DNA of 64,000 nt, from NCBI GenBank assembly GCA_037447655.1, contig JBBHKE010001834.1, positions 124,001 through 188,000 of the forward strand. The letters run 5' to 3'. Of this stretch, positions 22,241-34,182 are shown piece by piece; positions within the stretch are counted from its first letter, which is position 1; each line of letters starts with the position of its first letter. The position numbers were made by a program, and so were the translations under genes. Source of the stretch: Zygnema cylindricum. Taxonomy: Eukaryota > Streptophyta > Zygnematophyceae > Zygnematales > Zygnemataceae. The notes under the pieces are model-generated. The model was not told the DNA's origin. It was given only the letters and a program-made list of their open reading frames with translations, and made no database searches.

Positions 22241-25200
22241 CTAGTCACTCTTTTCTTTAAGTCCACATTTTTCCCTACAATATTTTAGCTTAAGATATGG
22301 AACTATTTTTTTCATCATGTCAGCCACCAATTCCCTATATGGTTTGTACTCCAAACTCACAATTTTTTTTTCCACCTTTTCTCTTACAAAGTTTAGTCTT
22401 ATATCCATATGTTTAGCTTTAAAGTGGTGCTTTGGCTTTGTTGCAATTGTAATGGCAGCTTGGTTGTCACAAAACATTTTGTGAACTCCAACCTTCATGA
22501 ATCAAGTTCTTGCAAGAGTAACTTCACCCACATTAGTTCTTTTAGAGCAGAACAAGAAGCCATATACTCAGCCTCCATTGTAGACTGAGCAACCACCTTT
22601 TTCTGCTTGTTGCTCCAGCAGCATGCACCATTTCCAACATACAAAACACATCCAGATGTGCACCTCCTCATGGGAGCATCCCCATAACTGGCATCACTCC
22701 AAGTGGTGATGTCAGTATTCTCCCTGCTCAGATGCAACCAAAGACCCGTGGTTCCTATCAAGTATGTGATAACCCTTTAAGCCGCCTCCCAGTCTCTCTT
22801 TCAATGATCATTAAGACTCTTACTGAGGACTCCAACAGCTGCAGCTATGTCCGATTTTGTATAGTTTATGAAATAAATCAGACTTCCTACAATCTGTGTG
22901 TAAGGGATTGACTTCATAAAGTGTTTCTCTTCTAGACTCATTTTTTTTATCAAGGATAACTACACCTCGTTTTACTCTCCCATCACTTACTTTCTTCAAG
23001 TTTATGGGAGTGGTACAACTGTTTGCCTTATCCATTTGAAACTTCTCTAACATGTTTTCGATTGCCTCTTTTTGAGTTAATCAGATTATTTTTTTCTCTC
23101 TATCTTTTTCCATCTAAATTCCTAAGGTATAATCTTGCCTCTCCTAAATCTTTCATGTCAAATTTGCTCCTTTAACTTATTTATCTTTTCCATGGACTTA
23201 TTTAATACCAGCAGATCATCTGCATAGATGGCAATAAAAATCACTCCCTCCTAATCCTCAAATATGTAAATTGAGTGGTCATAGCTGATTCTGACATATC
23301 CTTGATTGGTTAGGAATTCATCCAGTTTCTTATTCCATTGTCTAAGAGCCTGTTTAAACCGATACAAAGACTTGATAAGTCGGCAGACTTTACTCTCTTC
23401 TCTTTCTTCCACAAATCCTTCTAGTTATTTCATGAAAATCTCTTCTTCTAGCTCACCATTGAGGAAGGCACTTTTAATATCCATCTAATGGATCTCCATG
23501 TATTCCACTGCTACTAGACTAAGGAGAATCTTTACTGAGGGAAAGCGTACAACTGGTGCAAAGGTCTTTTCATAGTCAATTCCCTACTTTTGAGTGAAAC
23601 CCTTTGCTACTAATTTTGCTTTACACCTCTCAATTGTATTATTTAGATTTAGTTTTAGTTTAAACACCCATTTACACCCAATTGGTTTTCGGGCAAACCA
23701 TTTATTCTCATATATCGGTTTCCATAATGGAAGCTATCTCATCATTAATGGCTCTAACCCATCTGTCCTTCTTAGGAGTGTTTACTGCCTCTGAGTAAGT
23801 CTGGGTTCATTGGCAAGTGACAGTTTTGTTACCTTGTTTGTTGCCAAATTTTCATGCAACTTTTTGGTGCTCCTCGCCCTCCCTCAAACTCGAAGGCAGA
23901 AATGGATGGTAATTTGGGGTTTCTCTGAACCACTTCATCTGCTATCTTATTTTTGGAGTCAGATTCTTCTTGCTCTTCCTCTGAGTGAGCTGGTAGTTGC
24001 GGATATAATAGTGGCTCGCTCTCGGTGTGAGTTACTTCTGAATCTGCAGTGATCTGTTGATTTATGTTGCTGTCAGGCAGATCTAAATTTACTTCACTTT
24101 CTGATTCAAATCTGACCCTGATATTTTTTAAATACTTGAAGGGATCTACAGATTTTTCCTTCATCCATCACCCCTGGATGTTTCACCATAATAATGTCTT
24201 GCTTTCCTAGATCAAACACTGTATACCCTTTGACATCTTCATCATACCCCACTAAGTATCTACGTTTTCATCGAGCATCCAGTATCCAGTTAGATTTATC
24301 AGTGTTCAAACTATATACTTGACTTCCAAATACCTTTAGATGAGACACATCTGGCATCATACTGACCCATCTCTCATACGGTGTTTTCCCTTTGATAGTT
24401 GAGGTAAGAACTTTATTCTTAATATAGTTTGCACAATTCATAGCTTCTGCCCAGAAGTGTCTTCCTATTTTGTTATCTGTTAGCATACTCCGAGCACTGT
24501 CACCTAAAGTTGTGTTCAACCTTTCAACTACACCATTCTATTCTAGATTATTTAGAACCATCTTTTGGTGTTGCACTCCCTCATCTTTTAAGAACTCATC
24601 AAACTTATTAGATGTGTACTCCCCCCCATTATCACTCCTAATTCTCTTAATAAGAGTTCCATGAAGCTTTTCACTCAAACTTTGTACTCTTTAAAGTATA
24701 CCGGTGCCTCAGACTTTGAATTAAGAAAATTAACTCTCGAGTATCTAGATTAATCATCAGCTATAGTGAGCATGAATCTTTTCCCTCCCACTGAGGGCAC
24801 TCTGGCTAGTCCCCAAATATCTGTGTGGACCAGATCAATATCTTTTCTCATTTATATGTAGCAAATTTGGGAAAGAGGAATCTGTGGGCCTTACGTTGGG
24901 CACATCCGCCACAATCACTCATCATTTCATTATCCCCAAACTCAATATCTTCCACTACTCCTAGCCTTTTCATTTCATCCAATCTGTCTAATGCACCTCA
25001 CCCAAACGTTTATGCCATATCATGATATCAAGGACACCAACATAATAACTCTTTTCTTTTGATTACTCATGTTCAGCCTAAACATTCTTTGGCTACTGTT
25101 CTCAGCTGTAAAGTAGATCTTATCATCATACTTAGGTGTTATGACTCCTTTCTTAGTGTAGGTCTTAAAGTCTTTGTCATCCAAAACAGAAGTTGAGATA

Positions 25201-25311
25201 AGATTATTTCTCAACTGAGGTACGTAAGGCACATCTGAGAAAGTGACTATGGAAGTATGACTTTCCACTAGTACTTTGAGATCTACTTATCCCACTAAGT
25301 CAGTAGTTAGT
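22241..25311 (-). pseudogene. Element 4 pol, broken
   Basis: On the minus strand, from 25311 down to 22241: pre-integrase domain, integrase, reverse transcriptase and RNase H (FCDNQAAITIA and HHFKAKHMDIRL near 22380-22480). It is closely related to element 5 at the protein level. Multiple stops and frameshifts interrupt it, including a break in the RT region between about 23.0 and 23.8 kb. The N-terminal part of the polyprotein lies beyond element 5, at 31854-33124. Confidence 0.88.
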
Positions 25312-25316
25312 ACTCT

Positions 25317-26364
25317 TTAAACTCTGAGACCTCCATAAGTCCTCAGAGTGGACAGCTTCCAAGAAGCCTCTAGAATAATCCTGACCCCTTTGTGTTTAAG
25401 CAAAAATAACTGCCACCCTGGCAGACAAAAACTCTGACCAACTTCACCCCTGTGAAGGCAAGACTCCCCTGAGTCGATAGCAAAAAGAATCTCTAAATTT
25501 GCTCCCCTGAGCAGTAAGTTATGGAGGGTCAAAGTTGACCTTTTGTACAGAAGCTCTCTGGGAGAGGGGGTCCTATCTTCTAATTTTTCTAAGTCCTATC
25601 TCTCTCACAGACTTTATCTACTGATATACGGAACCAATCAGAATTGGGTTCTGTACGCAAAAGTACAGCTGCCGGTGTACTTTATGTACGGACATTGTAC
25701 GATATGGCAAAATGTCGACACATGTCAAATCCGGATTCGGTGCCATAATCTCCGGAGATTCCACAATCCAACGGAATTTCGCCACGCGTCATCCGATGTG
25801 GCGATGGCCACAAACCGCCGAAATCTTCCTCCGCGATCTCGGCGCTAATCCCGGCCGTCCGATTAAATTCGGCTTTAATCGTAGCCGTAATAAATACATG
25901 CGCGGTATTTGTTTCATTTACGAAACAAATGCGCGGTACTGATTTTTGTCCGTACCGTAAGTCGTACATTATATATTACTGGATCTATGTATCCCGTAAT
26001 TCATTTCAGTTAAATGGTTTATCGCACGTATACATATTTAAATAAATATCAAACTATATGATACGTAACACTACCGCTAGACTAAACGGCTAAGGCTACC
26101 GGCTATTTCCTGCCTGCCGGCCGGTAGGTACAAGGATCAAATCCTGCCGCCGGCATATACCTTTTAATTAAACAAATAAACCCTAATATAGAATTCTCGT
26201 AAACCTCAGGATAGCCAAGGTAGCCATGGCTCTAGCTTCCTCTCCAATTTCTCAGTGACTGCGACAAGTTTGAGAGTTGGAGAGAGAAGTTAGAGATAGA
26301 CTGCCTCGACTTCTATATTTCTTTTCAGACCTAGAAAATACTAATAAAACCATTAGTTTCTACA
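25317..26364 (-). repeat. Element 5 3' LTR
   Basis: Starts ttaaactctgagacctcc (the opening TG has mutated to TT) and ends ttagtttctaca. It holds the tttgtttc/gaaacaaa palindrome flanked by direct repeats of tgcgcggta near 25899-25940. Confidence 0.92.
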
Positions 26365-27630
26365 CTCCCCTTATTTTCTAGTCAATCTTTAATTTCAGAC
26401 CACACTTCTCCCTGCAAAAAATTAGCTTAGGGGAAGGCACAAGTTTGGTCATCATATCTGCTACCATCTCACTATCTGGTCTGTACTCTAAACTGAATAT
26501 TTTGTTTTCTACTTTCTCTCTAACAAAGCTGAGTCTGATGTCCATGTGTTTGGCTTTAAAATGGTGTTTAGGATTGGCAGAAATAGCGATTGCTGCCTGA
26601 TTATCACAAAATATTTTATGCACACCAGTCTTAAAGTGACCAAGCTCACCAAGCAAAGACTTGACCCACATCAATTCTTTTACAGCAGAGCAAGAGGCCA
26701 TATACTCAGCCTCCATGGTGGACTGAGCAATAACCTTCTGCTGTTTGCTACTCCATCAGCAAGCCCCATCACCCACATATAATACATATCCAGAAGTACA
26801 TCTCCTCATCGGAGCATCACCATAACTGGCATCACTCCAAGTAGTGATGTCAGTATTCTCCCCACCCAAATGCAACCATAGATCTTTAGTTCCTACCAAG
26901 TATCTAAGGACTCTCTTAGCTGCCTCCCAATACTTCTTAGTGGGAGCATTTAGACTTCTACTCAGCACTCCTACAGCTGCAGCTAAATCCGGCCGGGTAC
27001 AATTCATAAAATAGATTAGACTTCCCACTAATTGCCTGTAAGGAATAGTCTGCATGAACTTCTGTTCATCAGGAGATAATTCCTCGTCTAAGACTATGAC
27101 TCCTTCTTCCTCACTCCCCTCACTTCCCTTCTTCAACTCCATTGGAGTTGTACAACTATTAGCTTTATCCATTTGAAATTTTTCAAGCATGTTCCCTATT
27201 GCTTCCTTTTGAGTCAATCTTATAATTTTCCTTTTTCGGTCTCTCTCTACTTGAATTCCCAAAATATATTTTGCTTCCCCCATATCCTTCATTTCAAATC
27301 TCCCCTTAAGATCGGTTTTCAGTTTATTAATTTTTTCCATTGATTTACTTAAAACAAGCAAATCATCAACATAAATTGCAATAAATATAAAACCTTCCTC
27401 ATCTTCGAAAACATAGATTGAGTGATCTGAGCTGATCCGAATATATCCTAGATCGGTAAGAAACTCATCAAGCTTCTTATTCCACTGTCGAGGCGCCTGT
27501 TTCAAATCATAAAGAGATTTAATCAGCCGGCATACCTTACTCTCCTCTCCTTTTTCCACAAACCCTTCGGGTTGTCGCATGAAGATCTCCTCTTCCAATT
27601 CTCCATGCAAAAAGGCTGTTTTGATGTCCA

Positions 27631-27798
27631 TCTGGTGCACTTCCATGTCTTCCGCCGCTGCTAAACTGAGAAGTATGCGGACGGAGGGAAATCTGACCAC
27701 CGGGGCAAAGGTTATCTGGTGCACTTCCATGTCTTCCGCTGCTGCTAAACTGAGAAGTATGCGGACGGAGGGAAATCTGACCACCGGGGCAAAGGTTT
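27631..27798 (-). repeat. 84-bp in-frame tandem duplication in element 5 reverse transcriptase
   Basis: 27631-27714 and 27715-27798 are nearly identical. The duplication repeats 28 residues (TFAPVVRFPSVRILLSLAAA and the following eight) immediately before the first catalytic-aspartate motif MDIKTAFLHG. The frame is preserved, but the fold of the palm domain would be disturbed. Confidence 0.95.
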
Positions 27799-30786
27799 CT
27801 TCGTAGTCAATTCCTTCCTTTTGTGTAAATCCCTTTGCCACTAATCTGGCCTTGTAGCGCTCGATTGTGTTATCTGGGTTCAGTTTTAGTTTGAAAACCC
27901 ACTTACAACCGATTGGTTTTCGGTTAGGTGGACAGTCCACCAGCTCCCAAGTATCGGCTGCCATGATTGAAGCCATCTCCTCATTGATGGCTGTCTTCCA
28001 CCGGTTTCTTTCTGGACAAGTCATCGCCTCTCCATAAGTTTGAGGTTCATCTTGATGAGATAGTTTAGTTACCTTGTTATTAACCTGTTTTTCTTGCAGT
28101 CTTTTGCTACTTCTCTTCCCCCCCACAAAATCTGAGGCCAGAATAGATGGTTCTCGTGGATTCTTTCGAACAAACTCGGCTTCTCCCCTATCCCTTGATT
28201 CCGAATCAATTTCCACCACGTCTTCCGCTTCGAGTAGAGTTGTCACTGGAGTTTCCACAGCCGAGTCCTTTTCGGTCTGATTTGTTCCTGCAAGAATGTC
28301 ATCTTCTCTAAAACCTGGATAGTTAGGAAGCTCAAAGTCATCGGAATTTTCTGACTCAAATCTGATTTTTACTGACTTCCTATATTTGAAGGGATCCACA
28401 GACTTTCCTTCATCCATAACTACTAGATGCTTTACTAAGATTATATCTTCCCTTTTTAGATCATAAACTCTATATCCTTTAACATCTTGATCATATCCTA
28501 ATAAGTATCCTGGTTTTCCTTTAGGATCTAGCTTCCAATTGGACCGATCAGTATCTAGACTGAACACTTGACTGCCGAAAACCTTTAAGTGAGATATGTC
28601 TGGTTTCCGGCCTGTCCACGTCTCATAAGGTGTTTGATCTCTTATAGCTGAAGTAAGAACTCTATTCTTGAGGTAATTAGCACAGTTCATTGCTTCTGCC
28701 CAAAACCTTTTCCCTATCTTTTTATCTGACAACATACTTCTAGCATTATCACTTAGTGTTCTATTTAACCTTTCAGCTACCCATTCTGTTCAGGATTTTC
28801 TGGCACTGTCTTTTGGTGTTGAACCCCATCTTCCCTCAAAAAATCCTCAAACTGGTTAGAAGTATACTCTCCACCATTGTCACTCCTTACTCTCTTGATT
28901 GGAGTTTCATGGAGTTTTTCGCTCCATGCTTTATATTGTCTAAAACAGTCCTCAGCTTCTGACTTGTTTTTCAAAAAATATACTCGGGAATACCGAGACC
29001 AATCATCAGTTATAGTCATCATAAATCTCTTCCCCCCCGGTGAGGGCACTCTAGCCGGTCCCCAAATATCTGTGTGTACTAGATCTAGAAGTTTTTCTCC
29101 CTTGTAGGTGGCTGTTTTTGGAAAGGGTAATCTGTGTGCTTTACCTTGAGCACACCCACTACAATCACTTATATCATCACTCTCACTGAACTGAATCCCT
29201 TCCACCACTCCCATCTTTTTCATCTCTCTTAACTTATCTAGATTCACATGCCCAAGCCTCTTATGCCACATCATAATATCATGAACACCAGCATAATAAA
29301 GTTTCTTCGTTTCATTACTTAAGATCAGCCTAAACATCCCATGGCTACCTTTCTCAGCAATGAAATAGACATCCTCCTCAAAACTAGCAGTAAAGACTCC
29401 TTCCCTAGTGCTAGTGAAAAAACCCTTATCATCTAATACTGATGTAGAGATAAGGTTTTTGTTCAGCTTCGGAATAAACAATACATCGGAGAATGTTAAT
29501 ATGGATGTCTTTCCTTGTACTAACACTTTCAGATCTACCGATCCTACAAGAGTAGTGGTGACTATCCTCCCATCCTCGTACTCTATCTCTACGGTGGGAA
29601 TCTTTCTTATCTTAGTGAACAAGTGTCTATCCTTACACATGTGCATTGAGGCACCTGAATCTATAATCCAGCCTGCTTCACCTTTCAATCCACCGTAAGC
29701 ACATTTCTGCCTTCGTGGAATTTCAACCTCAGTTTTCGCCTCCAACTCCTCATCCAAAAGGAGCTCATCGTCCTCGTCCTCGGATTCCGCCTCAAGTACC
29801 TGTGTGACAAGGGCCTTTTTCTTTCCTCTCGGGGTACCACCGGTCTGCCCCTCCTTTAACCGAAGCTCGGTTAGCTTGGTGCACTCTGCCATATAGTGCC
29901 CCGGTTTCTTACAAAAATGACATAAACCTTTGGGAGCCCTTGGTTCGAACTCATCGGCCTGTTTTTTCTGCTCCCTACCCCCATAGTTTCCGACTAGTTT
30001 TCGGGAATCCCTGTTCCTCCAATCAGTCGCTGTTGCCAAGGCTTGGCCACTCTTTCCTCCCCTTCGGATCTCAATTGTATTCTCTTGAACGAGAATCATC
30101 CCTACCACTGAGTTCCATATCCACCTTGAGTCAGGCAAGTCCTGCACACGGTAAACTATATTCACGAACTCATCAGGTAACTTCATCAGTAAACAGTTAA
30201 CCTTTTTTTTTTCACTAAAATCTTTTCCCGCACTTTGTAGCTCCATGAAGAGTGTAGCAAGCTCATTGCAAAAATCCAACATATTTCCCCCTTTGTATAC
30301 ATACTCCTTAACTTTCTGATCAGCCAACTGTTGTTGCTGAATCGTACCACTTCGGTACATCTCTATGAGAGCCATCCAAAGATCGGATGCCCTTTCTACC
30401 TGCAAATGAGGACATGCAAGTCCTTGAGTGAGATGGCGTAGGATGAAGTGCTTTGCCGCCATATTGTTGAAGTCCCAGGTTTCAGTATCATTCTCCTCGT
30501 TCCTCGGAATAGGTGACATGAATGCTAAACCAGTTGCTATTGGTGTGGTCGCCTCCTTCTCCTTTCCTTTGTCCACCACCTCTCCTTCCTTTGTTTCTTC
30601 CGTTGAAGGTGAATCCTCTTTCCTGGTGAATCTGCTTCCTCCAAACCCTGGAGGAATTCCAAGACTTGATGGACGCCCCAATCGTCCACTCACTATCCCC
30701 CAAAACCTTTTTTCGCATAGAGCTCCTATCATCATACTTTCCCAGTATATGAAGCCAGTTCCATTAAAGATTGGTACCCTAGAGGG

Positions 30787-30799
30787 TGGGCCCATAACC
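30787..30799 (-). promoter_or_regulatory. Element 5 primer-binding site
   Basis: GGTTATGGGCCCA on the minus strand, directly inside the 5' LTR. It is the same 13-mer as in elements 2 and 3 and is translated within gag. Confidence 0.82.
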
Positions 30800-31848
30800 T
30801 GAAACTCTGAGACCTCCATAAGTCCTCAGAGTGGACAGCTTCCAAGAAGCCTCTAGGATAACCTTGACCCCTTTGTGTCTAAGCAAAAATAACTGCCACC
30901 CTGGCTGACAAAAACTCTGATCAACTTCACCCCTGTGAAGGCAAGACTCCCCTGAGTCGATAGCAAAAAGAATCTCTGAATTTGCTCCCCTGAGCAGTAA
31001 GTTATGGAGGGTCAAAGTTGACCTTTTGTACAGAAGCTCTCTGGGAGAGGGGGTCCTATCTTCTAATTTTTCTAAGTCCTATCTCTCTCACAGACTCTAT
31101 CTACTGATGTACGGAACCAATCAGAATTGAGTTCCGTACGCAAAAGTACAGCTGCCGGTGTACTTTATGTACGGACATTGTACGATATGGCCAAAATGTC
31201 GACACATGTCAAATCCGGATTCGGTGCCATAATCTCCGGAGATTCCACAATCCAACGGAATTTCGCCACGCGTCATCCGATGTGGCGATGGCCACAAACC
31301 GCCGAAATCTTCCTCCGCGATCTCGGCGCTAATTCCGGCCGTCCGATTAAATTCGGCTTTAATCGTAGCCGTAATAAATACATGCGCGGTATTTGTTTCA
31401 TTTACGAAACAAATGCGCGGTACTGATTTGTGTCCGTACCGTAAGTCGTACATTATATATTACTGGATCTATGTATCCCGTAATTCATTTCAGTTAAATG
31501 ATTTATCAAACATATACATATTTAAATAAATATCAAACTATATGTTATGTAACACTACTGCTAGACTTAACGGCTAAGGCTACCGGCTACTTCCTGTCTG
31601 CCTGCCGGTAGGTACAAGGATCAAATCCTGCCGCCGGCACATACCTTTTAATTAAACAAATAAACCCTAATATAAAATTCCCGTAAACCTCAGGATAGCC
31701 AAGGTAGCCATGGCTCTAGCTTCCTCTCCAATTTCTCAGTGACTGCGACAAGTTTGAGAGTTGGAGAGAGAAGTTAGAGATAGACTGCCTCGACTTCTAT
31801 ATTTCTTTTCAGACCTAGAAAATACTAATAAAACCATTAGTTTCTACA
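30800..31848 (-). repeat. Element 5 5' LTR
   Basis: Begins tgaaactctgagacctcc and ends ttagtttctaca. It carries the gag start codon at 30817-30819 and the palindrome near 31382-31422. Confidence 0.92.
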
Positions 31849-31853
31849 ACTCT

Positions 31854-33124
31854 CCCATCCCCGTACTATATCTCTAGTACTCTCCCATCCCCGTACTCTA
31901 TCTTTATGGTGGAAATCTTTCTCAGCTTTGTGAACAACTTTTTTTCACGACACATATGCATTGAGGCACCCGATTTTATGATCCGGCGTTCTTCTGGAGC
32001 TTATGAACAGCTCCGATCTCACACTTCTCCTTCCGTGGGATTTCTGTCGCCTCTAACTTCTCATTGAGGAGAAGTTCTCCGTCATCCTTATCAGAGATCT
32101 CTTCCTCTCTAAGTTCTCCGTTTACTTGTGTAATTACAAGTGCATTTTTCTTTCCTCCTTATGATCCACCTGTATAGTTCTTTTTTAGCCTTAGCTGAGA
32201 TAGCTTGGTGCACTCTGCCATGTAGTGACCAGGTTTCTTGCAAAAACGGCAGAGTCCATTTAGAGTCCTCGGTCCTCCAGGCTGATTTCCATCTCCGCCA
32301 ACATCTCTATAAGGTTTCTTTGGATCCTTGTTCCATCGATGTGTTCCACCAGCAAGAGCTTGGACGCTCTTTGATCCTCTTCGGATCTCAATGGTGTTCT
32401 CTCGGACAAAAAAAAAAATTACAACCGAGCTCTAGATCCATAAGTTCTCATCCAAATCGTGCACTCGATTGACCACATTCTCGTAATCATCTGGTAGCTT
32501 CATCATCAAGGTATTGACCTTTGCTGTCGTGGTTCTTGTCCAACAAGCACTCTTCAACTCCATATACAAAGATGCCAGATCATTGCAATAGTCCAACATC
32601 TTCCCCTCTTTCTAAGTGTACGCATTCAGTTTTTGTTCAGCCAATTGTTGTTTTTGAATCGTACCGCTCCTGTAAATATCCACCAATGTCATCCACAGAT
32701 CCGCAACCGCCATTATGTGAAGATGAAATGTCGCCAAACCGTGAGTGAGATGCATCAAGATGAAGTGCCTTGCTGCCATGTTCTTGTAGTCCCATGTATG
32801 TGAATCATTCTTCTCAGTTTTTAATATCGGTGTCTTTATAGATGGAGCAATAGGAGTGGTTGGCTCCTTCCCTTTCTCCGACACACTACTTTCCCCTTCA
32901 TCTGCCTCCTTCGTGGGAGCATATGATATCTTTGAAAATCTGACTCCATCAAACCCTAGTGGAGTCCCAAGAGATGGAAGACTCACTCGTCCACTCACTA
33001 TTCACCAATACTGTTTTTCACACAATGCACCTGTCATCATCGTTTCCCAATAGATGAATCTAGTTCTGTTGAAAATGGGCACCCTAGAGGGTGAACCCAT
33101 AACCTGCACATATGTGACCTCCAT
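31854..33124 (-). pseudogene. Element 4 gag, broken
   Basis: N-terminal part of the element 4 polyprotein, cut off from pol by element 5. The ATG at 33124 lies in the 5' LTR (MEVTYVQVMGSPSRV). The frame continues through a gag homologous to that of element 5 and a zinc knuckle CRFCKKPGHYMAEC near 32215-32260. There are several stops (for example near 32450, 32615 and 33000) and a small tandem duplication of actctcccatccccgta at 31849-31900 next to the insertion site. Confidence 0.87.
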
Positions 33125-34138
33125 AGGAGCACAAAAATTGCAGCTTACTTGAAGCCTTCTAGGATAATTTGAAATGCATTTCTTCCCTTTCAATAAACTG
33201 CCTCCCAAGTGAACAAAGATTCTGGGATTTCATTTCTTCCCTTTCAATCAACTGCCTCCTAAGTGAACAAAGATTCTGGTTGCTTTCACCCTTGTGAAGG
33301 TTGTACTCCCCTAAGCCCTATTCAAAAAGAATCATTGAAAAGCGCCCTACCACGCGATTAGATTTCAAATGACAAAAATGCCAGATTTTATATAAGCTCT
33401 CAGAAAGAGAGGCGACTATTTACTAGAAAAACTCTAAGTCCTCGTACCCCTCTCTAAACCCCCTACCATTGTTGTACGGATCCAATCAAAACACTCTACA
33501 GTACAATATAGTTGTCGATGTACTTCTTGTACGGCCATTGTACGACATGGCCATCGAAGGGACGCTTTTCACCATTAGACTTGTCTCCGAGTTTCGTGGA
33601 AACCTTGTAATTGAATGACAAGGCGCCACGTGGCACCTAGTGACAAATGCCAGAAAAAAACTAAAATGTCTATTTTGAAATGTCGCCTTGAATAGGAGTT
33701 GTCCGATGTTAACCAACTTTTAATGTGCGCCGCTCAAATTAGTCGACCGTCTGCATATAGAAGTATTCTAACCGTCTCCATGTTTACAGTCTTATAGATC
33801 CGTTAATGAGCTTATCCGCCAATACTAGTTTAAATAAATATCACACCCTATATATCCTACCACAGGTCCCAGACTATAAGACAACGCTACCCCCTTTTGG
33901 CTACTGACTATAGGGACTAGGATCAAATCATTCGTTCGTCAATCTTTTTTCTAACGGCTAGTCTATCTTCCTCTTCTGGCTGCTTAGGAAGCCATGGCTC
34001 TATCTCTCTCTGACCAGTCATCAGTGACTACAACAAGTATGACAACAAGGGAGAGAGAGAGTGTAGCCTAACCATTAAATAGATCACCTTTTATTTTTAA
34101 TCCTGACCTAGAAAATACATAAAACTCATTTTTCGAAA
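33105..34138 (-). repeat. Element 4 5' LTR
   Basis: Begins tgcacatatgtgacctccat and ends catttttcgaaa, where the expected terminal CA has decayed. Its primer-binding site (33092-33104) reads GGTTATGGGTTCA, two mismatches from the other elements. A block of about 60 bp with cttccctttcaat and aactgcctcc is duplicated at 33175-33290. Confidence 0.87.
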
Positions 34139-34182
34139 AGTAATTGTGCTACGGTGTAGATCAGCTGTAGGCTAACTTGTAT
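34139..34182 (+). repeat. Element 3 3' LTR, right part
   Basis: After agtaa the sequence continues ttgtgctacggtgtagatca, matching the 5' LTR of element 3 at about 18600-18640. It stops at ttgtat, where a new TGTTG end begins. The last ~330 bp of this LTR are missing. Confidence 0.85.

Larger units (their letters stand above)
26378..30819 (-). pseudogene. Element 5 gag-pol, nearly intact
   Basis: Single Copia polyprotein broken at few points. The ATG at 30819 is 20 bp inside the 5' LTR. Order along the minus strand: gag (starts MEVSEFQVMGP); zinc knuckle CHFCKKPGHYMAEC near 29900; protease WIIDSGASMHM near 29670; pre-integrase HKRLGH near 29260; integrase with RSDNGGEY near 28880; then reverse transcriptase (MDIKTAFLHGE, YVDDLLVLSK) and RNase H (FCDNQAAIAIS), ending at 26378. 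Lesions: loss of one base at about 28779-28782 just after PEQNG, a TGC-to-TGA type stop at 26756-26758 before RNase H, and an 84-bp in-frame duplication in reverse transcriptase. The element is probably inactive but recently so. Confidence 0.93.
25317..31848 (-). mobile_element. Youngest Copia element in the nest (element 5)
   Basis: 6.5-kb Ty1/Copia element on the minus strand with LTRs 25317-26364 and 30800-31848 (about 97% identical by eye). It has a perfect 5-bp target duplication, actct, at 25312-25316 and 31849-31853. The polypurine tract aaggggag (minus strand) adjoins the left LTR and the primer-binding site GGTTATGGGCCCA adjoins the right LTR. It interrupts the protease-to-integrase part of element 4. 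The coding region is nearly complete but carries a frameshift, a stop and an in-frame duplication. Confidence 0.95.
21240..34138 (-). mobile_element. Decayed Copia element nested in element 3 (element 4)
   Basis: Minus-strand Copia with LTRs 21240-22227 and 33105-34138, inserted in the 3' LTR of element 3. The flanks read ggtaa on the left and agtaa on the right, a probable 5-bp target duplication with one change. Its interior is itself interrupted at 25312-31853 by element 5. The two LTRs are visibly more diverged than those of element 5, and the right one has an extra internal duplication of about 60 bp near 33175-33290. It is therefore older than its passenger. Confidence 0.9.
17965..34182 (+). 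mobile_element. Second gag-only element, 3' LTR split by nested insertion (element 3)
   Basis: The 5' LTR is 17965-18965 (1,001 bp), the primer-binding site 18966-18978 and the polypurine tract ggggag 20584-20589. The 3' LTR begins at 20590 but breaks off at 21239. Its continuation (tgtgctacggtgtagatcagctgtag) is found at 34144, after 12.9 kb of inserted retrotransposons, and then stops at about 34182 against another LTR-like sequence. Bounds given are the outermost recognisable parts. It belongs to the same family group as element 2: same LTR ends, same gag and same basic tail. Confidence 0.85.
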
